A stretch of 64,000 nt of DNA. It comes from Amoebophrya sp. A120. Taxonomy: Eukaryota; Sar; Dinophyceae; Syndiniales; Amoebophryaceae. Made by a program: the position numbers and the translations under genes. The notes under the pieces are model-generated. The model worked only from the letters and a program-made list of their open reading frames with translations. It did no database searches and was not told the DNA's origin. Shown here in pieces: positions 55,010 to 64,000 of this stretch. The number at the start of each line of letters is the position of its first letter. The stretch's first letter is position 1. The stretch lies in the NCBI GenBank assembly GCA_905178155.1, contig CAJINV010000001.1, positions 1 through 64,000 on the forward strand, in the 5' to 3' direction.

Positions 55010-56917
55010 AGCACATCAAAGTAGGGAAAGCTATTAGACTACAGATCTACGACGTCACCTCTACTAGCACCACGGTGTAGTGAATATTAGAATACGACTA
55101 ATTTTATCTGCTGTCCTGTACAATATCAATGTACAATATACGTGCGGAGGTCTATAGGTAGAAGATGAAGACTGAGACTCTTGAACAACAGCGCATCTAG
55201 ATGAACTAGTGAGGAAGGTTTCTCCACCGGACCGGGGGCGAAAAAGTAGATTGCAAGTGCGCCTCCGCCGCACACCGAGCGAACCTGCCCCCGAAGCCGA
55301 AGATCGCTGTCGTCGTGTAAGAGTAGTTTAGAACTACATCAGATACTAGACATCATGAGAACGGTCGTGTGATAGTACCCACCATACCTGTCGGAAGAAA
55401 CAAAAGAATCTCCTTGATTATGCTATCACGTCGCAGCACATGAAGTCGTCGCTTCGTTGCAAGACCCTGCAATTTGCAATTTGTTGACAGGATGAGCTCC
55501 TTGCTACAAAGGAGAATAAATGGCGACGTACTTAGTGTTAGCGCGCTGTGCTTGCTTGGGGGCGTTGAGCATCTTGAAAAGACCCCCGGTGGTCGCAATT
55601 TCAGGAGCAAACTACTATACAATATAGACCATTAATAGGGAAAAAAACTTCAGCACCCAAGAGCAGCTGCAGCTACCGAGCAGAAAAGCGAGAAATTATA
55701 ATCGGACGTAAAGTACAGCACACAGCTCCTTTTTGCGGCATTGAAATGACCCGAATACGAATAGATTCATCGCTAATTTTACAACTGAACTTTCTTTCTT
55801 GTCTCCGCTTGAAGTAGATGTCGTAGGTAGTTCTTGCACTGTTCACCATCAAATGAAAAAAAAATAATGTACCAGTTTGAAGAATAACTACTTTCGGTCG
55901 CCGTAGTGAAAAATCAAGAACCTGAGCCTCCTGAGGATTGCTGAGTTCTGTACCTCCATAAGAGCACAAACAGAGGACGTCGACCTAAAATTATTATCCA
56001 AGGAGTGTCGCTACGTTATTTCTTCCGATGATACATAGGAGAAGGCGCAGCTTTTCGCTCCCAGGATAATTTCATGGCACCGGCACGTATCATGATGAAG
56101 CATCGTTGTAGGATGATAAAGACAAACGTGTAAAAATTTTACATTCTTGGAGAGGCACACAGCAAGTCAGTACGTGCTCGCGCCGCCATCTTCTGGATGT
56201 TGAACCATTTGTTTTATTAGCAAGTGTTTACACGACAAATTTGAGAGCAAGGGTGCTTGTTGGCGAGAAGATGAAACAAGAAACCAAAATTGATAGCGCG
56301 ATTGTTGTATCACCTACTTACGTTGCTTCTCTGTTTGTGCCGATGAGAAACAGAAGTACTTGCCGATGCAAGGAAAAACTATAAGTAATGAATGTTTCAC
56401 GTGAACAAAAAGCCCAAGAAAAAACAATAAACATAATAAAGACATCTTAAAGAGCACCAAGGACCAAGCGCCACATCGAAAGTTTTGTAGGTTGTTCCTG
56501 AATATTAAAATCATTGTTCGACTTGTTCTACTACGGCGTCGATTTTTCGTCATCTATTTTTCGTGTTGGAAGTTCGAGTTGTTCCATGATACCTCCAAGC
56601 AGTCGTCCTCGTTTCGCTTTCGCAGCATGGAATAAAATCGCTTCGATTGATCATCATGATTCGCGTGCCATTGTCGCTTTTGCTTGAAAAAAAGATCTGC
56701 TCTTTCCGATGCATGTGTTTATTGTGTTATGAATGATGCTGATGCTGGCTAAAGTCAAATAGTTTTGTAGTCTTTTCAATGTATCTAATTGTAATTCATC
56801 TTAGTTTTTTTGTCAGGCTCAGGCCAGCCTAGATTCATTGTTATTATCGTTGCGCAAGTACGAGGTCGAGCGAGACAGTTCAAAAGCAGGCCTAATTTTG
56901 AGTATTATAAAAAATCA

Positions 56918-57978
56918 ATGGCGTCGACAAGCTCCGCATCCTCTCTAGCTTCCTCTTCTTTTCCCACTCAGGATGCAGCGCACAAAGCCTTAAGCGACGA
57001 ACTCTGGCGGTTGTACGACAGTCTGCGGACGTGGCTAGATACGAAGGGAATTGTGGAGAGCTATTTTGACATCCTCCGCACGAAAATTCGCCGCTGCACG
57101 GAATCTATCAAAGTGCAAAATTATGTAAGTAGTCTGGGAGGTCACGGAGACTTCCGATGCAATATAGTATTTCGTTGAAAAAACAGCAGGAGCTGTATAT
57201 GTATTGATGCTGATGTACCATGCAATGAAGGATGACGATAAGGATACGGCCGGCATTTCTACGTGTAGTTGCTCATTCTTTCGTGGCAGACGCAGTTTGG
57301 ATTTGGAATGCTAAAACTGAACATGAAAAATGAACTCGGAAGAAGCCCCCGGCGAGGTGGGAAAGAATTTCTCTATAGTTAGTGTTGTGCCGGGTCGTGA
57401 CGTGGATGTGGATCGGCAAGCAGGGTCAAACTCTGTAAATTCCAGTATCAGCAAGATCAAATACGAATTCCCAGCACATGCACACCCAGATGACTGCATA
57501 AGTCCCTGCATTGGATAAAGTCCGCGGAGGCCTGCGAAGCAGAGAAGGACCGCATTCCGCAGATCGCAAACCAGTGCGACCTATCTGTCGCAAAAGTATT
57601 GCCGTACGTCATATGGATTTGAATTGCAATCTTCTTTCATCAACGGACGTGCTTTTGGTTTCATCTTACCTGAGCTTGCATGACAGATAAATAAGATTGC
57701 ATCTTCTTATTTCATCTTCAAAAGATATTCACAGTAATACAGATTACAAAGTGCAAAGCATGCTACTGCTAGGACGATACTTCTACTTTTGCAGTTGATA
57801 GAAGCAGGTCGGGAAAGAATCTGGAATGGCGATGCAAAAGGTAAAAGCGCAGTTGGATCGCACCCGAGAGGTGTTGGATGACGCAGAGTTGACCATTGTA
57901 AAGCAATTCAGGAAGCCAAAGTTGAAGATACCTTCTGGAGCTGAAGATAAAGCAGAGAAACAAGTGCAATCAGCGTAG
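56918..57978 (+). CDS. Short helical protein, unknown; internal junction unresolved
   Basis: Exon A is 56918-57124, starting ATG (MASTSSASSLASSSFPTQ), reading LSDELWRLYDSLRTWLDTKG, with donor TTAT|GTAAGT. Exon C is 57521-57581 (SAEACEAEKDRIPQIANQCD). Exon D is 57806-57978 (QVGKESGMAMQKVKAQLD, ending EKQVQSA and TAG). C and D join in frame when the introner-like element 57582-57805 is removed. A piece at 57330-57355 (MNSEEAPGE) joins exon C through a GT-AG intron, but how exon A reaches it is unclear. It may instead be the start of a separate gene. The protein is charged, Gln/Lys/Glu-rich and probably coiled-coil. No family is recognised. Confidence 0.5.
57582..57805. mobile_element. Introner-like element, ATCGTACTAG family, diverged
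   Basis: It starts TATCTGTCGCAAAAGTATTG and ends CTACTTTTGCAGTTGATA. The flanks, CGACC and GAAGC, are poorly matched. Removing the element plus the right 5 bp (224 bp) restores the frame NQCDQVGKESG. This looks like an older insertion whose duplicate has drifted. Confidence 0.8.
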
Positions 57979-59023
57979 CATCATGTGTTTTGTGTTGATG
58001 TATCCTGGTGGCGATGTGCACGTGGAACTCAACTTGGAAATAAGCCAAGTACGAAGATGAACAAACACAAAGACAAATCGATATTGAAATATCGGACCTC
58101 CGGACTTGTTCTGTTTCTTTCGGTTGCCGAGCTAATGTGGCCCATCAATCGACGCGGGCGATCGCGATGTTGAATAGTAGTACAGAACTCTGAAAACGAC
58201 TGTCGCTGTACATGTTTCGTTTTTTTTTATCAATTTGCAACTTCCGTCAAACCGTCCCTCGAAAATAGATGAGATGCTTCAAATTGCAGCGGTTGGTCCT
58301 CAGCCTCGCCTTTCGAGTCGCTTTTGAGTGTTGTTGAAGTGAAAAAATGTGGACTCGACTTCGAGATCATGAAAATCAAATAGCAAAATAGCGTGAAAAA
58401 ACGAAAAAAATATCGGCATCTTCGTTTTTGGAGAAGTAACTATGCGAATTAAAGCAAATCAACTTGTTTTGCTCATCATGTCGTTGACGAGATTGAGAGA
58501 CGAAACGAAAGCGAGATAGTGCAAAGCAGCTCGTTCTTTTGTTCATGCGGAAATAAGAAGTGCGTCCCTGGTGGTAAGTTAGTTTCCTCCTGCTTCTTGA
58601 GTAGATGAGTGCGTACTCTTGTAGTTCGCTGCAAATCTTCGCATGCCAATGTTGAAGTCGAAGAAGTGTCGCTTTGCAACTTCTATGATTGTCCTGTATG
58701 TGCTGCAACTGAGGTCCTCGTCCCCGAACTCATCTTTTGCTTCTATCTAGTTCCACTTCGTGGTTATGAATGTGTTTTTGTTCTTCATGTGTGCCCTCAC
58801 CAAAGCAAGCGCGTGCGTTTTTTGTAAGAGCTGATTTTTAGATTTAGATAGACATTGGCTTGCTGTTGTTGGAGCTACTTATCTCTGCAGTGCATTGGAG
58901 TGGTACGAAGCAGTTCACTTGTCGGATTCATTCTTCATTCTCATTCCCCCCGAAGGAACAACGAGCGCATCTTCAAAACTTACTTTGCGGAAATACATCT
59001 TCAACCTCACTACTTGAAAGAAG
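57979..59023. other. Intergenic
   Basis: About 1 kb of AT-leaning DNA with no gene, element or repeat recognised. Confidence 0.5.
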
Positions 59024-62000
59024 ATGGCCGACGCCAGCCGGGGCTCCTTTTTCGAGTGGATTCCCGAGGCGCAACTCAAGCTGGGCGCGGAGGTGGAACA
59101 GGACAAGGAGTGCAACTCAGAAATCACCGTTTTCGGCGACGTTGCCTCGGAGGACAACAGTGACGGGTGCGACAGGAGAAGGACCACATTGACGAACCCA
59201 GGACCCCTTTCACTTTCTGCCTCTCGTCTACCTTCCACTTCCAGTGTTGAAAATACATCTTCCACCATTGCAACTACAAGCACATCTGGATCTGCGGCAG
59301 GACCAAGGACGAGGGAGATAAAAACTACCTCGCCGCACAACAAGGACGACGGTGCAGTAGTTCCACCCACGAATGAAGAGCCAACTGGTCGTGATGGTTC
59401 TTCTTCTTCTTCTTCTAGCAAACATCTGAAGGAGCTTTCCTGTAGTTCCGTGGGAGCAGGTGGAGGACTCCCACTCCGGAGCAGGATAAAAAACAACTAC
59501 GCGAACAACAAACGCGGTCGAGGACCCACGATTTCTCTCTACAACCAGCATGAGGTGCTTAAAAATGATCGTGCGCGACGAGTTGTAACGACAAGCGGGA
59601 ACAGTGCCTCCACCGCGAGTGTAGTTTCATCCGCAGTTGTAAACACGAAAGTTGCACCTTCAAGGCCGATAGACCACCACTTCGCAGCTTCATCTGGAGT
59701 GCCGGGAGGTCGCGACGAGTGGAAGAGTACTGTTGCTGGTTCGTGCAGCAGCAGCACCGGCAGCCAGAGTACAACGGCAAGAAGAAGTAGTAAGGCTGTT
59801 CATACGAACATCAACAATAACCTCGGAACAACATCACGACCGAGCGGAGGTCCTCGCGAGTATGCGTATGCCAAGAACAAGCCCACTACGTCCTCCTCCT
59901 CCACAAGCTGCTCGTCCAGCTCCAAGAAGCGCCAGCGCTTTTCGTGCGGCGGAGCCACGCCTGCCCTCGGCGATGCGGTGTTGCTGTTGAAGGACCGCTG
60001 GAACACGGCAAGAAAAAATGTGGTTGCTGCAAATACGACATCAACTTGTTCCGGGGCGTCTGCGTCTGGTCGCGGTGGATTTCGATTTTACAACTTGAAG
60101 AGCAGAATGACAACTTCGTACAACACGGCGACCAGCGTCGCGGATGCGGGCGAGTTGAGCGAGGATGTCTACGAAGAGGAGGAGGCGGAGGGTGTCTATT
60201 CTTCGGACTCCGAAGAGGAGCTGGTCCGGAACCGCAAGGCCGCGAAGCAGCGTGAGAGCGTCGCTTCGTGTGGCAACAGTATTTCAGCGGGAACCATCGC
60301 GTCCTGCGGAATCATGCTGGCGGAGGAAGAAGAAGAAATTCTGGACCGCTGGATCACCAGCACCAGTAGAGACTGCGCCAACGCGGGCGGAGGAGGGGAA
60401 GGACAAAGAGAACGAGGACGAGGTGGACCACCTTCATCTGGTCGTGGACGAGGTTCTTTTGACTTCACAACGACAAGAAGAACAACTCGACGCTCCTGCA
60501 CTGGCGGGCCAGCAGCTTGTGGTAGTCCACCTAGTCGTGGTGGAGTGCGGGACGACGAGACATTTTCAACGAAAAACTTCGAGTCGGGAAACAGCAGTAG
60601 CTCCACCGCTAGGAGACCAGTTTTCTCGTCAGCTCCTGGATCGTTTTATTCGCCGTTCTCAGATGAAAGTTGTACTAACGCTGCAACCTCTACCTCTTGC
60701 AGCGATACAACAAATAGATTTAGCGGTTCTAGGCGGATGAACTGCGACCACCACGACGCACACGCTGTTGAGGCTGCGGAGGAAGACACCAGGAGAAGAT
60801 CGTGCTCAACAACTACAAGGTCACCGTGCGGGGGTATGTTGAGTCCAAATGGTGCCCTCTCGGCGAGTTGTTCCAACTCGGTGAATATCGTAAACAACTT
60901 CAAGTCCTGCGGGACCGGTCTTTTCGGGCGTGATTGCAGCTCCACTTCTACCTGCTCGACGCGCGACGCGATCGCGACCACTACCGCCTCGCGCAGTCCC
61001 TCACCCGGTGCACTTTCAGCGCGAAGACCCCAGTGGAGTATCGGTATGATGAACAAGGTCGCGAACAGGGAGGACCGAGGACAAAACGACGAGGACTCGT
61101 CGTCGAACCAGAATGAAGACTACAGCAAGCAGCACGACGGTGAGGACCGAGAAGATCGCAACTACCTGAAGGTGTTCCCCACGACAATGTCGATGTTGAA
61201 CAGTGTGCAACTGCTGAACAGCGTGAACAGAGCGCTAAACGCAGCCACCCGGGCGAACGTGTCGCAAATTTGTGCGTCGATGTTGGCCATCTTGCCGCTA
61301 AGCGGGGGCTTGCTGGCGGCGGGCGCGGCCGCGCCGGCGGCCGGAGTAGCGATGGCATTTTGTCCCAATCCACTGCTGGCGGAAATGGGCGAGTATTTGG
61401 AGGAGGTCATGCCGGAGAACTGGTATAACGTATGATAAGGAACAGCAAAAATTTGAAAAGGGTTGCGTGTCTAGTTCTTTCTTGACGATGATTTCAAAAA
61501 AAAAAAAACTATGATGAATTTCATCAATTCCACACTCTGTCTGCAGGTCCATGTCGTCACAGCAGAACGGCATGCTCGTGGTTACCTTTTGCCAAGGAAG
61601 TCTCGCCTTGGGCAGGATCTTCCTCGGGGACGTGTTTGGTGGCGCTTACGCTTTGATGCTCGCAACGCTTGGGTACAACTCGAGACACCCGGGACCCGCG
61701 GCGAACTGGTATTTTTAAAAATGCTGCTGGTGGTCGAGTATATCAACGTCATGCTGATATTACTTGTTTGTTATGTTCTTCTTGGCTCTCATCAACCTCC
61801 TCTAGCAGCTGTAGGATCATTTCAAATTCCTGTGCCCTAACTATCCGCAGTGTCCGTGTCGTGGTTCGGACATCATGATGTTCTTACGAAGAAAACAAAC
61901 ACAACAACTGTCTCGTCTATCAGGCTAAAGACCTACATTCTGATCACGTTCATCAACGGCACCGTCGAGCTTCTGGCCATCACATTTGCCCGCCCGGAAA

Positions 62001-64000
62001 GTGGTGGCCAAACGTGATCGCTGCGCTTTTGCTCGGTCGGCCGGAAAATGATGGCCGGGGAGCTCTTGTCCGTCACTTTTTCCCGGGCGAAAAGCGATGG
62101 CCAAAAGTGATGGCCAAGGAGCTCTCGGCCACCACTTTTGCCCGATCGGAAAATGATGGCCGAGGAGCTTTCGTCCCTCACTTTTGCCCGACCGGAAGCA
62201 AAGCGATGGCCGCCAAAAGTAGTGGCCGAGGAGCTGCTTTTGGGTGGCCATCACCTTGCCTGCCCGAGCGGAAGGTCATTGACGGCCAAGGAGCTCCTGG
62301 CCGCCATTTTTGCCCGGGGAGACAGGAAGCAACGTTTGCTCGACCGGAAAGCGATGGCCCAACTCTTGCCCGGCCGGAAAGTGATGGCCAAGGAGCTCGC
62401 CGCCCTCACTTTTGCCCGAGTAAAAAGTGATGGCCGAGGAGCTTCTGGCCACCACTTTTGCCCGAGCGAAAAGCAAGGTCAAAAAGTGATGGCCAAGGAG
62501 CTCCTCCCGGCCACCCATCACTTTTGCCCGAGCGAAGGCGAAGAGATCGCCGGGGAGCTCTTGGCCATCACCTTTGCCGTGCCGGAAAGTGATGGCCGAG
62601 GAGTTGATCCCTGTTTTCGGGCGGGAAAACAGGGGCAGTCGGGCTTGTCGACGCTTTCTGTATCAAAATCACACTGAAGTTGATGCGCGGCTTTGTTCTG
62701 CGGCTCGCCAGGGCGTGCAGCATAACACTCTGCGCGACGGTATGGCGTACAGATACAGGGGAGGCGTTGAATCTGTTACACGAAGCTTCTAGACGAGACC
62801 TTCTAAGCACATTCGTTTAGAATTATTTTTCTAAGTGCCTCCTATAGATTATAGCAAAGGGGGAGGGCAAAGTCGTTTCACTATTATTATAATTATCAGG
62901 CTAAAGACCTACATTCTGATCACGTTCATCAACGGCACCGTCGGGACCGTGGATTTCATTCAGAATCTTCTCCTCGGCAACTTTCCCGTGATCTCCAAGG
63001 CCTTGCCCCTCGCCGTCAACGTCGCGCACTTGGTCCAGATTTCCGTGCCGATTATCAGCTTCGCGGGGGCGTACATTGGGTGGCAGTACATTCGGGCGCA
63101 GCGCAGCTACATATCAAATGCAAATCTGTCTGGGTCTGGAAGAGTGGCGGAACTTGTAATGCTGCTCATGCAACACAGGTCCTGTGTTGCATGAGCAGCA
63201 AGAGGAGTCAGTTCTTGGCACGCGGAGAGGGCTTTTGTCATGCGTAACTAGCATCAAGAAGCTCTCAAAAAATCTGTGATGCTAGCACCAGCATCACAGA
63301 CCTGACCGGTCATGCAAAATGTGCTTGATAAGCCCCGACCCTTCCAGACCCAGACATGTTTGCAGTTCATACTACATGGCCAAGTACCACTACGAACAGC
63401 AGAAGCCGCCGCTGCCGCACCCCAGCTTGCCCTGGCCCCCGCCGGCGTTGCCGCCACCCGCGGTGCTGGAGCACATGAGCCGTAAGTAGGGGAAATCATA
63501 TTCATATATCATTCTTTTTTTGTAGTGTGCAGCTTATAATTTGAATTTCTGCTAGTGTCATCTACAACTAGTAGGTCTTGGTTGTGATAAAAAAGAATTG
63601 AATTGAAGTACTTCAACAGCGGAACATATACAGAAATCGGAAAAACATGGCACTACCAATAAAGATAAACTACGCCTCTCCAGGTGAAGTCGAAGCGTTC
63701 CAGAAGAGGTTGCAAGACATGACGGACAAAGACGGCGCTCTGATCATGGAGGTTTCGGTATGGAGTTCTCAAACGTTACATTCTCAACTGTTACATGAAT
63801 TTATGACGCAAGAATGGCAAAAGTGATAGGGCTGATCTTGCGCGTCTTGCATGACAGATTTGGCGCCGATTGTCAGCCTGGTTGGCCCTCTGAGAATTTG
63901 TCACGCGAAGCAGCCTGATGGTGTCGACTCTGAAGGCAATTTTGCATGACAAAAAATCATGCAACAGTTGAGAGCGTAACGCTTGAGAGCGCCACACTCG
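59024..64000 (+). CDS. Ser-rich protein with C-terminal multi-pass membrane domain (3' partial)
   Basis: The start is ATG 59024 (AAGAAGATGGCC). Exons: 59024-61422, 61547-61708, 62900-63112, 63378-63481 and 63684 to about 63766; it runs off the window. The first junction is AACTG|GTATAA to CTGCAG|GTCC, the second AACTG|GTATTT to TATCAG|GCTA, and the fourth AGCC|GTAAGT to CTCCAG|GTG. The third is an introner element. All phases agree. Residues 1-740 are low-complexity Ser/Thr/Arg/Gly-rich, probably disordered. From about 740 there are hydrophobic segments: ICASMLAILPLSGGLLAAGA, LVVTFCQGSLALGRIF, FGGAYALMLATLGY, TYILITFINGTVGTVDFIQN and IISFAGAYIGWQYI. A Pro-rich tail (PPLPHPSLPWPPPALPPPAV) and a charged helix (EVEAFQKRLQDMTDK) follow. 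The membrane part resembles small conserved protist membrane proteins of unknown role. I give no function. Confidence 0.7.
61918..61967 (+). repeat. 50-bp direct repeat, intronic copy of acceptor plus exon start
   Basis: Begins TATCAGGCTAAAGACCTAC and ends AACGGCACCGTCG. It is identical to 62894-62943, where it is the acceptor and first 44 coding bases of an exon. Confidence 0.97.
61970..62620. repeat. Degenerate palindromic minisatellite, unit about 47 bp
   Basis: About a dozen irregular units built from GATGGCCAAGGAGCTC, TGGCCATCACTTTTGCCCG and AGCGGAAAGTGATGGCC. Each unit contains the inverted pair GGCCATCACTTTT and AAAGTGATGGCC, so hairpins can form throughout. Unit lengths vary and some units are partial. 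It is open in several frames on both strands because units have few stops, but it lies wholly inside an intron. Confidence 0.9.
62894..62943 (+). repeat. 50-bp direct repeat, exonic copy
   Basis: Partner of 61918-61967, with no mismatch. It includes the acceptor TATCAG and the start of the exon encoding LKTYILITFINGTV. Confidence 0.97.
63113..63377. mobile_element. Introner-like element, CTGGGTCTGG family
   Basis: With the 5-bp duplicate CTACA (6 bp CTACAT: 63107-63112, 63372-63377), the element starts TATCAAATGCAAATCTGTCT and ends CATGTTTGCAGTTCATA. 265 bp are removed. It joins RAQRSYMAKYHYEQQK in frame. The inner part has the same orientation as the hslU copy. A perfect hairpin (TGCTCATGCAACACAGG and its complement) lies at about 63161-63200. 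Confidence 0.95.
63767..63988. mobile_element. Introner-like element, CTCAAACGTTACA family (at window edge)
   Basis: The left end is TCTCAAACGTTACATTCTCA. The right end is CAGTTGAGAGCGTAACGC then TTGAGA. It is 222 bp against 221 bp for the copy at 48031-48251, with matching arms and different middles. The host exon ends near 63766. What follows 63988 (GCGCCACACTCG) is too short to test the frame. Confidence 0.88.

Larger units (their letters stand above)
53697..56917. other. Intergenic with repeat-flanked GC-rich insert
   Basis: The GC-rich block 54104-54974 is bracketed by 35-bp direct repeats. The rest (53700-54060 and 55030-56900) is AT-richer and shows no gene. Several long open frames on both strands inside the GC block are judged spurious. 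Confidence 0.6.
61709..62899 (+). other. Long GT-AG intron holding a satellite and a duplicated exon start
   Basis: 1191 bp between GTATTT and TATCAG. It contains the first copy of a 50-bp direct repeat (61918-61967), then a GC-rich degenerate minisatellite (about 61970-62620), then ordinary sequence. The second copy of the 50 bp lies at the true acceptor and exon (62894-62943). The first copy has its own TATCAG acceptor, so it is a potential decoy splice site. Confidence 0.85.

Noticed and set aside
57290-57357. Exon reading TQFGFGMLKLNMKNELGRS after the 56918 exon
   Set aside because: The acceptor GGCAG is good and in phase, but no donor joins it in frame to the following supported exon, so it is not included as a firm exon.
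62138-62677. 179-codon repetitive frame across the minisatellite
   Set aside because: It lies inside a GT-AG intron whose flanking exons join in frame. The peptide repeats follow from the DNA repeat and are open in other frames too.
1-64000. CRISPR array, bacterial operon, rRNA, tRNA or riboswitch
   Set aside because: No regularly spaced repeats with spacers, no Shine-Dalgarno-led compact genes, and no recognisable RNA gene were found on either strand.

Overview
The window looks like nuclear DNA of a protist, most likely an alveolate of the dinoflagellate line. All 14 protein genes I can support lie on the + strand, which suits the one-way gene arrays of dinoflagellates. Genes are split by many short introns. 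Some introns are ordinary GT-AG. Many others are short inverted-repeat elements flanked by 5-bp direct repeats. Such introner elements are known from dinoflagellates, including the Syndiniales parasite Amoebophrya. A relative of Amoebophrya is my best guess, but it is inference. I found no rRNA, tRNA, CRISPR array, bacterial operon or virus.

Layout: 1-7.9 kb holds one small two-exon gene (848-1521) and then GC-rich non-coding islands. 8-16 kb holds a Cys-rich/zinc-ribbon-like gene and two multi-exon genes of unknown function. 16-21.8 kb is gene-poor and contains a 347-bp direct repeat around a GC-rich core. 21.9-24.7 kb is an uninterrupted class 3 lipase-like gene. 27.3-28.7 kb is a small membrane protein. 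30.0-33.9 kb is a ten-exon gene for HslU (ClpY), the ATPase of the HslUV protease, with a mitochondrial-type presequence. 35-37.3 kb is a polytopic membrane protein. 38.1-41.4 kb is an EF-hand-ending protein. 42.1-44.1 kb is a RING-type membrane protein. 45.0-49.4 kb is a large armadillo-like/coiled-coil protein resembling CIP2A. 51.0-53.7 kb is a cyclin-fold protein. 56.9-58.0 kb is a short helical protein. 59.0 kb to the window edge is a Ser-rich protein with a C-terminal multi-pass membrane domain.

The main discovery is the intron population. Fourteen elements begin TAT and end ATA (ACA in one), carry terminal inverted repeats, and are followed by a copy, usually exact, of the 5 bp before them. 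Removing the element plus one 5-bp copy restores the reading frame in every gene, and in hslU it restores alignment to the known protein family. The resulting boundaries are usually not GT-AG. At least one family is present in both orientations relative to its host gene. Two copies of another family (CTCAAACG ends) lack the clear 5-bp duplication.

A second pattern is that three GC-rich or satellite-like inserts are each bracketed by direct repeats of 35, 50 or 347 bp. The 50-bp case duplicates a splice acceptor plus the start of an exon. The genes do not form an obvious pathway together. Where a junction is unresolved, the entry says so.
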